Part shown: positions 10,143 to 18,478 of the stretch, in pieces
Position numbering within the stretch: position 1 is the stretch's first letter
Layout: each line of letters begins with the position of its first letter
Origin: Rhizobacter sp.
GTDB taxonomy: Bacteria; Pseudomonadota; Gammaproteobacteria; Burkholderiales; Burkholderiaceae_C
Length of the DNA stretch: 47,337 nucleotides
NCBI GenBank assembly: GCA_023954175.1
Contig: JAMLIM010000023.1
Coordinates: 1-47,337, forward strand
Direction of reading: 5' to 3'
The notes under the pieces: generated by a model
Told to the model about the DNA's origin: nothing
What the model saw: the letters and a program-made list of their open reading frames with translations, nothing else
The model's database searches: none
Program-made: the position numbers and the translations under genes

Positions 10143-10246
10143 GGGCGCGTCAGACCCTTCGGGCGGCCGGGCGGTGCTGACATGAAACGCTCTTACTCAG
10201 ACTGGCACGGCGGTGACTTGGTAGCCGATTTGCTGGAGTCTGCGGA

Positions 10247-11407
10247 TCAGGCGGTTGGCGGCCTTGGTGGCGTCGGCGCGATCGAAGTGGACGGCGCCGA
10301 GGTCGTGCCACTCGGTGCCGTCGCGCAGCATGTGCCAAGCGGCGGTGAGCATGGAGGCGGCCTGGCGATGATGGCCTTCTTGGCGCCGCGGCGCACATAG
10401 GCGGTGGAACTGCGCTTGCAGGTAGCTGCCCTGACGGCCGCCCAGGCGGCTTGCACGAGGGTGGTCTTGAGCCACTTGCCGCCCCGGCGCAGCCGGGTGC
10501 TGCGGCGCTTGCCCGCACTCTCGTCGTTGCGCGGGCACAGGCAGGCCCAGGACAGCAGGTGGCCAGGCGTGGCGAAGCGCGACATGTCGATGCCGATCTC
10601 GGCAACCACCACGTGGGCGCTGACGCTGCTCAGCCCGGGCATCGTGCTCAGCAGCTTGGCCGCTTGTCGAAACGGCTCGAGCCCGAGGCCCACCTCCGTT
10701 TCGATCTGGGCGATGGCCTTGTCCAGCGTGTCGATGTGATCCAGGTGCAGCTTGAGCATGAAGCGGTGGTGCGCGTTGACGCGCCCGCGCAGCGCTTCGA
10801 TCAGTTCGCTGCGGCTGGCCTTGACGCGACCGACGCACGAGGCCAGCCGCTCGGGGTCATCGTGTCCGTCGATGATCGCCTGCAACACGGCCCGGCCGCT
10901 CTTGCCCAGCACGTCGCTGATCACGCTGCTGAGCTTGATGTTGGCGTCTTCGAGGATCTTCTCGATGCGCTGGGCGTGCGAGCCGCGCTCACGCACGAAC
11001 TGCTTGCGGGTGCGCGTGAGGGTACGCAGCTCCTGCACCGCCACCGGCGGCACGAAGCTGGCGCGGATCAGCCCATGGGCCAGCAGGTCGGCCAGCCACA
11101 TCGCGTCGTTCACATCGGTCTTGCGACCGGGCACGTTTTTCACATGTGCGGCGTTGGCCAGCACCAGCTCGAAGTGGCCTTCGAGCACATGCCATACAGG
11201 CTTCCAGTACACGCCCGTGGCCTCCATGCCGACGTGCTGCACACCGAGCGACTCCAGCCAGTCGGCGAGCGCGAGCAGGCCCGAGGTGGTGGTCGCGAAG
11301 GTGCGCACTTGCTGACTGGGCGCGCCATCACCGCACAGCCGAGCGCACGCCACGACCGTCTGCTTGTGAACGTCCAGACCCGCACACCTAGAGTAGATGA
11401 CTTCCAT
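10247..11407 (-). CDS. IS110-family transposase, C-terminus frameshifted
   Basis: A DEDD transposase/recombinase starting at the ATG at 11407 (MEVIYSRCAGLDVHK; a longer open frame exists to 11464). The RuvC-like residues are present: Asp in GLDVHK, Glu in GMEATGVYWKPV and two Asp in GRKTDVNDAMWLADLL. The Transposase_20 region holds MPGLSSVSAHVVVAEIG and NDESAGKRRS with the likely catalytic serine. After KKAIIA, near 10363, the frame shifts: the expected tail (SMLTAAWHMLRDGTEW... ending QVTAVPV) continues in another frame to a stop at 10197-10199. One lost base explains this. Both catalytic regions precede the break, so activity is uncertain rather than excluded. No typical slippery run is seen, so programmed shifting is unlikely. 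Confidence 0.85.
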   Translation of the reverse strand: MEVIYSRCAGLDVHKQTVVACARLCGDGAPSQQVRTFATTTSGLLALADWLESLGVQHVGMEATGVYWKPVWHVLEGHFELVLANAAHVKNVPGRKTDVNDAMWLADLLAHGLIRASFVPPVAVQELRTLTRTRKQFVRERGSHAQRIEKILEDANIKLSSVISDVLGKSGRAVLQAIIDGHDDPERLASCVGRVKASRSELIEALRGRVNAHHRFMLKLHLDHIDTLDKAIAQIETEVGLGLEPFRQAAKLLSTMPGLSSVSAHVVVAEIGIDMSRFATPGHLLSWACLCPRNDESAGKRRSTRLRRGGKWLKTTLVQAAWAAVRAATCKRSSTAYVRRGAKKAIIARPPPCSPPLGTCCATAPSGTTSAPSTSIAPTPPRPPTA

Positions 11408-11655
11408 GATTGCCTCCGCACAAAGCTGACAAATGCGGCCACGCCGGCATGCGGCCCACGTCATCGGACTCTGAAATGCGTGCTCAGGGGCGCGAGGCCC
11501 GAGGCGACAGTACGGGGTGCTCGTGGAGCCGCGGGTCCAACTGACATACGGGTTCGGGGCACCAAGTACAAACCGACCTCTGCGCCGGACGCCGCCGCAG
11601 CGCTATTGGACGCCCGTTTCATGCGTCGCGGGTCGCGCGATGCGCGGTGGAGCAA
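11408..11655 (-). ncRNA. Candidate IS110 bridge-RNA region (5' non-coding arm)
   Basis: About 250 bp upstream of the transposase lack a convincing gene. IS110-group elements are known to encode a bridge RNA here, with two guide loops that match target and donor. In support, CAACTGACAT occurs inside this arm (11538-11547) and again across the proposed junction (11653-11662). No RNA structure was computed, so this is a positional hypothesis with one sequence clue. Confidence 0.35.
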
Positions 11656-11660
11656 CTGAC

Positions 11661-12278
11661 ATGAAGGCCTCGCCGCAGCCCTCCCGGCTGCCGCTGTTCC
11701 CGCTGCAGACCGTGCTGTTCCCCGGCGGCCTGCTCGCACTGAAGGTGTTCGAGGCGCGCTATCTCGATCTGGTGAGCACCTGCCTGCGCGAGCAAGAGCC
11801 GTTCGGCGTCGTCGCCCTGCGCAGCGGCGAAGAAGTCGGCACCGACGCCGGGACCGAGTTCGAGTCGATCGGCACCCGGGCCGAACTGATCGACGTCGAC
11901 GGCGAGCAGCCCGGCATCCTGCGCGTGCGCTGCCGCGGCACGCAGCGCTTCAGCCTTCGCTCGGCGACGCGCCAGGCCGATGGCCTGTGGACCGCGCCGG
12001 TGGAGCCGATCGAGGACGACGATCACTGCGCGCCGGACGCCTCCGTCGCCGCCACCGTACGCGGGCTCGAAACGGCGTTCGCGGCGCTCGAGGCCAGAGG
12101 CAACGCCCCGTTCCTCGAACCCTACCGCTTCGACGACGCCGGCTGGGTCGCGAATCGCTGGTGCGAGATCCTGCCGCTGTCGCTCGCCGCCAAGCAACGA
12201 CTGATGGCCTTGCCCGACGCGCAACTGCGGCTGCAGCTCGTCGACGAATTCCTGCGCGGCAAGGGCGTCGTTTCCTAG
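11661..12278 (+). CDS. LON peptidase N-terminal (substrate-binding) domain protein
   Basis: A 205-residue stand-alone LON substrate-binding domain without the AAA+ or protease parts. It begins with the family signature LPLFPLQTVLFPGGLLALKVFEARYLDLV and continues with EPFGVVAL and the RGTQRFSL strand, ending in a helical region (LAAKQRLMALPDAQLRLQLVDEFL). Such proteins are common in proteobacteria, and their partner is unknown. I chose the ATG at 11661; the open frame extends 5' but only into the IS110 arm. The direct repeat marking the proposed IS end covers this start codon, so the insertion has probably replaced the native upstream region. Confidence 0.85.
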   Translation: MKASPQPSRLPLFPLQTVLFPGGLLALKVFEARYLDLVSTCLREQEPFGVVALRSGEEVGTDAGTEFESIGTRAELIDVDGEQPGILRVRCRGTQRFSLRSATRQADGLWTAPVEPIEDDDHCAPDASVAATVRGLETAFAALEARGNAPFLEPYRFDDAGWVANRWCEILPLSLAAKQRLMALPDAQLRLQLVDEFLRGKGVVS

Positions 12279-13324
12279 CGTTCCCAAGTTCGGCTCGCTT
12301 CGAGCAAACGCCTGAGCGGCGCCGGCAGCGCAAGCTGCGCCAGCGCTGCGTGCTCGAACCAGCGCCCCGGGCCGGGAAGCGGCTCCGTAGGCTTGCGCAG
12401 CAGCCGCGCGCGGCGCGGATGCAGCCGCCAGTCGAAATGCGTGAGCGCATGCTCGATCACCGGAAGCGGGTCGAGCTCGACGCCGAGCGACGCGGCGACG
12501 GCTTGCGCCTCATCCTCGCCGTCGAGCAGCGGCAGCGTCCACAAACCGGCCCACACACCGCGCTCCGGCCGCTGCTGCAGCCACACCTTGCCGCGCCACT
12601 GCAGCCACAGCCACCAGTTCTCGCGCTGCCCGCGCACGAGGCGGCGCGTCTTCACCGGATAGCGCTCGGGCCTGCCTTCGAGGCGGGCACGGCATGGCCC
12701 GGCGAGCGGGCAGGCATCGCACTGCGGCGCACGCACGCTGCACAGCGTCGCGCCGAGGTCCATCAGGCCTTGCGTGTAGCGCCGCACATCGCGCTCGGGC
12801 AGCAGTTCGGTTGCGAGCGCCCACAGCGCGCGTTCGTTCGTCGCGAGCGACAGGTCGCGCGCATCGCCGAGCACACGCGTCAGCACGCGCTTGACGTTGC
12901 CGTCGAGGATCGCGACGCGTTCGCCGAAGCAGAAGACGGCGATCGCCGCCGCCGTCGAGCGGCCGATGCCCGGCAGTTTCGTCAGCGCGGCGCTCGTGCG
13001 CGGAAAGGCCCCGGCGTGCTCGGCAACGACGATCTGCGCGCAGCGATGCAGGTTGCGCGCGCGGCTGTAGTAGCCGAGGCCGCTCCAGAGTGCGAGCACA
13101 TCGTCGAGCGGCGCGGCGGCGAGCGCGTGGACATCGGCAAAGCGCGTGAGGAAGCGTGCGTAGTAGTCGAGCACGGTCGCGACCTGCGTCTGCTGCAGCA
13201 TGATCTCCGACAGCCACACGCGGTACGGATCGCGCGTGTGTTGCCACGGCAGCGCATTGCGGCCGTGGCTGCGCTGCCAGGCGACGAGTCGGCCGGCGAG
13301 ACCGGCGGTGGTGGGTGCGCGCAA
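12275..13324 (-). CDS. mutY: A/G-specific adenine glycosylase MutY
   Basis: A 349-residue base-excision enzyme that removes adenine mispaired with 8-oxoguanine. Catalytic Glu lies in LSEIMLQQTQV, the helix-hairpin-helix is LPGIGRSTAAAIAVFCFGE followed by the catalytic Asp in ILDGNVKRVL, and the [4Fe-4S] loop is Cys-x6-Cys-x2-Cys-x5-Cys (CSVRAPQCDACPLAGPC). A NUDIX-like C-terminal domain recognises 8-oxoG. The start is TTG at 13324: an in-frame TGA lies just upstream and no ATG precedes the conserved block. Its 3' end overlaps the convergent LON-domain gene by 4 bp. mutM, its functional partner, is two genes away on the same strand. Confidence 0.93.
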   Translation of the reverse strand: MRAPTTAGLAGRLVAWQRSHGRNALPWQHTRDPYRVWLSEIMLQQTQVATVLDYYARFLTRFADVHALAAAPLDDVLALWSGLGYYSRARNLHRCAQIVVAEHAGAFPRTSAALTKLPGIGRSTAAAIAVFCFGERVAILDGNVKRVLTRVLGDARDLSLATNERALWALATELLPERDVRRYTQGLMDLGATLCSVRAPQCDACPLAGPCRARLEGRPERYPVKTRRLVRGQRENWWLWLQWRGKVWLQQRPERGVWAGLWTLPLLDGEDEAQAVAASLGVELDPLPVIEHALTHFDWRLHPRRARLLRKPTEPLPGPGRWFEHAALAQLALPAPLRRLLEASRTWER

Positions 13325-13348
13325 GCGTCAGGCGCAGGCCGTCGGGCG

Positions 13349-15406
13349 TCAGGCGCGCTTGCGCGCGCGCGGCGTCGCGGCCTTCGAAGTGCCCGCCCGA
13401 CGGCGCGGCGCGGGTGGCGCCACCGCGCCGGCCGTCGCGTTTGCGGGCGCCTGCTGCGCGGCGGACCCGGCCGCAACCTCGGGCGGCGCCAGGGCCTGCA
13501 ACGCCTGCGTCAGTTCCTCCGCGCGCTTCAAGCTGACGGCGAGTGCGGCGTCCTGCGCGGTCAGCTCGGCAATGCGCTGCTCCAGTTCGCCCGCCGCGAG
13601 CTGGATGCGCGTGAGCGCCTCGGCGCGCCGGCGGAACGCGCGCCGCCGTTCGGCGAGCTGGGATTCCAGATGCGACAACGCCGACTTGTTCCACAGCTCG
13701 ATCTCGCCGGCCGCGGATTCGAACACGACGCGCAGCTTGGAGACGAGCATGCGCGTGAAGCGGTCGAGAAAGCGCGGTTGCGACAGGCGCAGCGCCTGAC
13801 CGAGCCCGAGATAGCGCGTGTAGCCGGCCTCGATCATCTCGAGCTCGTGACCGAAGTGGCGCAGATCCGGCGCGGCGTCAAGCGCGAGGCCGAAAGCGAA
13901 CTCGGCGTTCAGGCGTGCGTGGCTGGCGCGCAGCATGGTGTGGATCTCCTCACCCTGCTCCTGCGCCATCGCGAGCCGGCCGCGCAACCGGCCGCACAGC
14001 GCGACGAAGGCCTTGCGCGCGCCGAGCTTGAGCAGCGAATCCTCGAGCTCCTGCTGCATCTGCAGCACTTCGGCGCGCAGCGCGTCGCTGGCCAGCTGGG
14101 CCATCGCCCGATTGAGCATCCGCAGATGCACCGCGCGCAGCGCCTGGATCTGCACGTTGCACTGCTCGAACTCGGCCGATTCCTGCGTCGCCCGCTCGCG
14201 CACGGCCTGCAGTTGATTCGCGCTCTTGCCGCGCAGGCTGCGCAGCTCGAGGATCTGCTCGGTGAGCTGGCGCCGGCGCTCGCCGGCGCGGCGCGCGAGC
14301 TGGGCCTGCAGTTGCTGCGCCGCTTCGGTGACGACGCCCTGCAGCAGGGCGTGGCGCTGCTGCAGCAACTGCGAGCCGAGCGCCTCCTCGAGCTGGGGCA
14401 GGCCGCTCCGGCGCAGCGCGTCGGCATCGCCCTGGATGCGCGCCGTCAGCGCTTCGCGCGCCGACAGCGCGAACACGCGCTCAGGTGCGATGTCGAGCGC
14501 GCGCGCCGTCGCCTGGCGCAGCGATTCGATCTGGTTCGTGACCTGCCCGGGCGACGACAAGGGGTCGCGCAGGGTGTCGATCTTGTTGAGCACGACGAAG
14601 TGCGCCATCGAGCGCGCGCCGAGGTGGTCGCGCCAAAGCTGCATGTCGGTGCGCGTGACACCGCTGTCGGCGCCGAGGACGAAGACCGTCGCCTGCGCGT
14701 TCGGCAGCAGGCCGAGCGTGAGCTCGGGCTCGGCGCCGAGGGCGTTGAGCCCCGGCGTGTCGAGCACGACGAGGCCGCGCTCGAGCAAGGGGTGCGGGTA
14801 GTTGACGAGCGCATGGCGCCAGACCGGAATCTCGATCCGGCCGGCGGCGTCGGGCGTCGGGTTGTCCTGCGCGCGCTCGTCGTCCCGCTCGTCGCTCCAG
14901 AAGCCGAGCGCGCGCGCTTCGTCCTTGTCGACCCAGCGCGTGCGCATGACCTGCGCCACCGCTTCGGACAGCTGTTCGGCCGCGCCGCCCTGCAGCGAAT
15001 GCTGCGTCCAGGCGCGCGGGCGCTGACGCAGGTCGGCGAGCGACGCGCCGTCGTGGCGCGTCTCGATCGGCAGCAGCGCGAGCGACGCCGGCTGCCCCGG
15101 CTCGCACGCCAGCTCGACCGGGCACATCGTCGTCCGCCCGGGCGTTGCCGGCAGCACGCGCCGGCCGGTGTCGGCGAAGAAGATCGCGTTGATCAGCTCG
15201 GACTTGCCGCGCGAGAACTCGGCGACGAAGGCGACGACGACCTTGTCGTTCGCGATGCGCTCGCGCAGCGCGGCGACGAACGCGTCGCTCGTGGCGTCGC
15301 CGAGCTCGTGGTCGGCGACGAAGCGCTGCACCACGGCGAGCCGGTCGAGCAGCGTCGCACGCCAGCGGCCGAGGGCGTCGAAATTGCCGGCAAACGGCGT
15401 CGTCAT
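13349..15406 (-). CDS. Bacterial dynamin-like GTPase family protein
   Basis: A 685-residue large GTPase. The P-loop EFSRGKSE is at about residues 63-70, the switch threonines are in PGRTTMCPVE, G3 is DTPGL (216-220) and G4 NKID (274-277). The remainder is long alpha-helical coiled coil that ends in an Ala/Pro/Lys-rich basic tail (APPAPRRRAG, then ATPRARKRA). Bacterial dynamin-like proteins remodel or repair membranes, but this subtype has no assigned role. It lies between mutM and mutY on the same strand, with 24 bp to mutY, a position suggesting co-transcription rather than shared function. No clear transmembrane segment is visible. Confidence 0.85.
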   Translation of the reverse strand: MTTPFAGNFDALGRWRATLLDRLAVVQRFVADHELGDATSDAFVAALRERIANDKVVVAFVAEFSRGKSELINAIFFADTGRRVLPATPGRTTMCPVELACEPGQPASLALLPIETRHDGASLADLRQRPRAWTQHSLQGGAAEQLSEAVAQVMRTRWVDKDEARALGFWSDERDDERAQDNPTPDAAGRIEIPVWRHALVNYPHPLLERGLVVLDTPGLNALGAEPELTLGLLPNAQATVFVLGADSGVTRTDMQLWRDHLGARSMAHFVVLNKIDTLRDPLSSPGQVTNQIESLRQATARALDIAPERVFALSAREALTARIQGDADALRRSGLPQLEEALGSQLLQQRHALLQGVVTEAAQQLQAQLARRAGERRRQLTEQILELRSLRGKSANQLQAVRERATQESAEFEQCNVQIQALRAVHLRMLNRAMAQLASDALRAEVLQMQQELEDSLLKLGARKAFVALCGRLRGRLAMAQEQGEEIHTMLRASHARLNAEFAFGLALDAAPDLRHFGHELEMIEAGYTRYLGLGQALRLSQPRFLDRFTRMLVSKLRVVFESAAGEIELWNKSALSHLESQLAERRRAFRRRAEALTRIQLAAGELEQRIAELTAQDAALAVSLKRAEELTQALQALAPPEVAAGSAAQQAPANATAGAVAPPAPRRRAGTSKAATPRARKRA

Positions 15407-15487
15407 GCGGCGTGCGTTGATTGGGAGTCGGGCGGGACGAACATCGTAGCCCAGGCCCTGCGCCGGGGTGGTCGCTGATACAACTGC

Positions 15488-16303
15488 TCACCGCCGCTGG
15501 CAGTGTGGGCAGAAATAAGTCGCGCGCTGGCCCTGCACGATGCGCCGCACGGCGGTGCCGCAGACCCGGCAGGGTTCGCCGGCGCGGCCGTAGACGCGTG
15601 CCTCGTCCTGGAAGGCACCGGCCATGCCGTGCGCGTCGCGGAAGTCGCGCAGCGTCGAGCCACCAGCCGCCAAAGCGCGCGCGAGCGTCGCCCGCACCGC
15701 GTTGGCGAGCCTCTCGCAGCGCGGCCGGCTCAGGCGGCTGGCCCGCATGCGCGGATCGATGGCGGCAGCGAACAGCGCCTCGCAGGCGTAGATGTTGCCC
15801 GCGCCGACGACGATGTCGCCCGCGAGCAGCACCTGCTTGATCGGGGCGCTCCGGCGCCGCAGCGCGGCGCGCAGGTACGCCCCGGTGAAGGCGGGATCGA
15901 ACGGCTCCAGGCCCAGACTCGAGAGCAGTTTGGCGGCCGGATCCTCATGCAGGTTGGGCGAGAAGACGACGGCGCCGAAGCGCCGCGGGTCGGTCAGCCG
16001 CAGCATGCCGTGGCTGGTCGCGAGGTCGAAGTGATCGTGCGGCCCGGGCGGCGGCGCGCCGCCGTCGAAGCGCAGCGACCCCGACATCCCGAGGTGCAAC
16101 AGCAGCCCGCCGCGCTCGAGCGGCAGCCACAGGTACTTGCCGCGCCGCTGCGCCTCACCGACGGTCTGCCCGACGAGCGAATCCGCAGCGCAGCCGAGCG
16201 GCCAGCGCAGCGGCTTGCCCAGCCGCACGCCGGTGATGCGCGCGCCCTGGATGCGCGGGCCGAAGCTCTGGCGCGTAACTTCGACCTCGGGCAATTCGGG
16301 CAT
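15488..16303 (-). CDS. mutM: Formamidopyrimidine-DNA glycosylase (MutM/Fpg)
   Basis: A 271-residue bifunctional glycosylase/AP lyase that removes 8-oxoguanine and formamidopyrimidines. The mature N-terminus PELPEVE gives catalytic Pro2 and Glu3. The beta-elimination Lys is in RRGKYLWL near residue 57, and the void-filling/H2TH region is [12 protein letters not shown]. The C-terminal zinc finger is Cys-x2-Cys (CRVCG) with Cys-x2-Cys (CPHCQRR), including [12 protein letters not shown]. All key residues are intact. It heads the minus-strand group mutM - dynamin-like - mutY and is divergent from the TPR/lolB operon. Confidence 0.96.
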   Translation of the reverse strand: MPELPEVEVTRQSFGPRIQGARITGVRLGKPLRWPLGCAADSLVGQTVGEAQRRGKYLWLPLERGGLLLHLGMSGSLRFDGGAPPPGPHDHFDLATSHGMLRLTDPRRFGAVVFSPNLHEDPAAKLLSSLGLEPFDPAFTGAYLRAALRRRSAPIKQVLLAGDIVVGAGNIYACEALFAAAIDPRMRASRLSRPRCERLANAVRATLARALAAGGSTLRDFRDAHGMAGAFQDEARVYGRAGEPCRVCGTAVRRIVQGQRATYFCPHCQRR

Positions 16304-16406
16304 GAGGGAATTATTGCGCCCGCCCCGACTCCATCCGCGTCTGCGCGTCAGCGAGAGCCGGGGCGCGACACTAGAATGATTTTTTCGATTTCAGCCGCCG
16401 TCGGAC

Positions 16407-16573
16407 CTGGTACGCCAACCCCGAGGTTTAGGAACAGGATGAATGGGATGGATTCGGCCCGAGGGCAAGGCGCAAACCGCAGCGATACCCGCAGGTATCG
16501 CGAGGATTTGCAACGCCGCCATCGGGCCGAAGACGCGCATTCATGTTTCGAAATCTCCGGGTTGGCGTACTAG
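16407..16573. repeat. 167-bp palindromic MITE-like repeat, copy 1
   Basis: The ends are imperfect inverted repeats: CTGGTACGCCAACCC at 16407 and its complement ending at 16573, with 3 mismatches in the first 23 positions. The whole unit is an imperfect long palindrome, and its centre is a perfect 8-bp hairpin, GCGATACC/GGTATCGC, with a 4-nt loop (16482-16501). A 69-nt core (16448-16516) is shared with the copy at 46967-47129. It ends 30 bp before the start of the TPR gene, so it sits in that operon's leader or promoter region. The rest of the mutM-TPR gap (16304-16406) shows only an A/T-rich patch near 16374-16392. Confidence 0.75.
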
Positions 16574-16603
16574 TTGTCCAGAGGGCAGACGAGGACGCTC
16601 CCG

Positions 16604-18478
16604 ATGCCCGCCCGAATTGTTCGCTCCGTGTCGAGGTCGGCACTCGTTCTGGCCGCTGCCTGTTGTGGCCTGGCCCCCGCCGCCCACGCGCAGGATGCGC
16701 AGTCGCCGCCAGTCAATTCCGCGCTGACGGCGCCGCTCTTCTATCAATTGCTGATCGGCGAGATCGAGTTGAGCGAGGGCTCGCCCGGCAACGCGTACCA
16801 GGTGATCCTCGACGCCGCGCGCAAGACCAACGACCAGCAGTTGTACCGCCGCGCGACGGACATCGCATTGCAGGCGCGCGCCGGCGATCAGGCGCTTGCC
16901 GCGGTGAAGGCGTGGCGCGGCGCGTGGCCCGACTCGCGCGACGCCCTGCGCTACCAGGTGCAGCTGCTGATCGCGCTGAACCGCGTGCCCGAAGCGGTGG
17001 AACCGCTGCAGCGATTGATCGACGTCTCGCCGCCGGCCGAGAGGCCGCTGCTGATTTCTGTCGCCCCACGCCTGTTCGCGCGCGCGGCCGACAAGCGCGC
17101 GGCCGCCAAGGCGCTCGAAGACGCGCTCGGCGGCTACGTCAAGGAGCCCGCCACCGCCACTGCGGCACGCGTCGCGATTGCGCGCGGCTGGCTGCTCGCG
17201 CAGGACACCGCGCTCGCGCTCGAACTCACGCAGCAGGCGCATGCGGCCGACCCGTCGGCGGAAGGCCCGGCGCTGGTCGCGCTCGAGATGCTGCCGACGA
17301 CGCCGCAGGCCGAGGCGATCGTGACCGCGACGCTCGCCGCCAACCCCGGCAACAACGCGGTGCGCATGCTCTATGCGCGGGTGCTCGGCGGCGGCCAGCG
17401 GCATGCGGACGCGATCGCCCAACTTGAGATCGTCGCGCGCAATGCGCCGACCCTGGCCGCGCCCTGGCTCAGCCTCGGCGCGCTGCATCTCGAGCTGCGC
17501 CAACCGCAGGAGGCGACCACTGCGCTGAAGAAGTTCGTCCAGCTCGCGCAGGCGGCGGACGCGCCCGCCGCATCGGCGTCGGCACCCGCGGCGTCCGCGG
17601 CACAAGCGGCACCCTCGGCACCCGCGGCCTCCGCGGCGCGCCCGCTTGTCGATGGCACGGCCCAGGTCGATGACGAAGATGACGACGACGACGCACCCTC
17701 CACCAGCGATGCGGGGCTGATTCAGGCCTATCTGCTGCTCGCCCAGGCAGCCGAAATGCAGGGCGACTATGCGCAGGCCGAAACCTGGCTCGGCAAGATC
17801 GACAGCACGACGCGCGCGCTCGAGGTACAGGTGCGCAGAGCGTCGCTGCTCGCGCGCCAGGGGCGCATCGACGAGGCGCGCGCGGTGATCCGCCAGACGC
17901 CGGAGCGCAACCCCGCCGATGTGCGCGCCAAGCTGCTCGCCGAAGCGCAGATCCTGCGCGAGGCCAAGCGCTGGGACGACGCCTATGCCGTGATGGCGGC
18001 GGCGAACAAGCAGTTCCCGAACGACCCGGACCTGCTCTACGAGCAGGCGATGCTGGCCGAAAAGCTCGGCCGCTTCGACGACATGGAGCGCGAACTGCGC
18101 CGCGTGATCGAGATCGCGCCGAACTTCCAGCATGCCTACAACGCGCTCGGCTACTCGCTGGCGGAGCGCAATGTGCGGCTCGAGGAGGCGCGCGCGCTGA
18201 TCAAGAAGGCGCTCGAGATCCGGCCCGGCGACCCCTTCATCACCGACAGCCTGGGCTGGGTCGAGTACCGCATGGGCAACCGCGAAGAAGCGGTGCGTCT
18301 GCTGCGCCAGGCCTATGGGTCGCGGCCGGACGTCGAGATCGCCGTCCACCTCGCCGAGGTGCTGTGGGTCAGCGGGCAGCGCGACGAGGCGCGGCAGATC
18401 CTGCGCGATGCGCGCAAGCGCGACGCGAGCAACGAGGTGCTGGTCGAGACGATCGCCCGCCTGCAAGTCGATCTGTGA
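16604..18478 (+). CDS. Exported tetratricopeptide-repeat protein
   Basis: About 624 residues from the ATG at 16604, which opens a clear Sec signal peptide (RSALVLAAACCGLAPAAHA, cut before QDAQ); the frame is open from an earlier TTG at 16574, right at the end of the repeat element. The mature protein is a string of TPR units, with a degenerate first half and canonical repeats towards the C-terminus (HAYNALGYSLAERNVRLEEA and DSLGWVEYRMGNREEAVRL). An Ala/Ser/Pro-rich linker and an acidic run (DDEDDDDD) split it near residues 315-370. It is the usual first gene before lolB in Burkholderiales and may act in the periplasm or at the outer membrane; no precise function is known. Its stop overlaps the lolB start. 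Confidence 0.87.
   Translation: MPARIVRSVSRSALVLAAACCGLAPAAHAQDAQSPPVNSALTAPLFYQLLIGEIELSEGSPGNAYQVILDAARKTNDQQLYRRATDIALQARAGDQALAAVKAWRGAWPDSRDALRYQVQLLIALNRVPEAVEPLQRLIDVSPPAERPLLISVAPRLFARAADKRAAAKALEDALGGYVKEPATATAARVAIARGWLLAQDTALALELTQQAHAADPSAEGPALVALEMLPTTPQAEAIVTATLAANPGNNAVRMLYARVLGGGQRHADAIAQLEIVARNAPTLAAPWLSLGALHLELRQPQEATTALKKFVQLAQAADAPAASASAPAASAAQAAPSAPAASAARPLVDGTAQVDDEDDDDDAPSTSDAGLIQAYLLLAQAAEMQGDYAQAETWLGKIDSTTRALEVQVRRASLLARQGRIDEARAVIRQTPERNPADVRAKLLAEAQILREAKRWDDAYAVMAAANKQFPNDPDLLYEQAMLAEKLGRFDDMERELRRVIEIAPNFQHAYNALGYSLAERNVRLEEARALIKKALEIRPGDPFITDSLGWVEYRMGNREEAVRLLRQAYGSRPDVEIAVHLAEVLWVSGQRDEARQILRDARKRDASNEVLVETIARLQVDL

Larger units (their letters stand above)
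10177..11665 (-). mobile_element. IS110-family insertion sequence (ends inferred)
   Basis: A single transposase gene on the minus strand is flanked by short non-coding arms, with no terminal inverted repeats visible, as is usual for IS110. The proposed limits come from a direct repeat CTGACATGAA at 10177-10186 and 11656-11665, 1,479 bp apart, a normal IS110 size. The element would have split the rapZ/LON-domain interval, with the repeat at the very start of the LON-domain gene. The 5' non-coding arm (about 250 bp) is long enough for a bridge RNA. The boundaries are inference and need comparison with an empty site. Confidence 0.6.

Noticed and set aside
10134-10400. A small plus-strand frame over the IS110 3' end
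   Set aside because: It is antisense to the transposase tail and spans the proposed element junction.
11987-15478. A 1,163-codon plus-strand open frame
   Set aside because: It is antisense to mutY and the dynamin-like gene, Arg/Ala-rich, without any domain. In DNA with very high third-position G/C, long shadow frames are expected.
16428-16643. Short coding frames across the palindromic repeat, similar between the two copies
   Set aside because: Their similarity comes from the shared DNA core; they lack starts, ribosome sites and any conserved protein pattern beyond the repeat.
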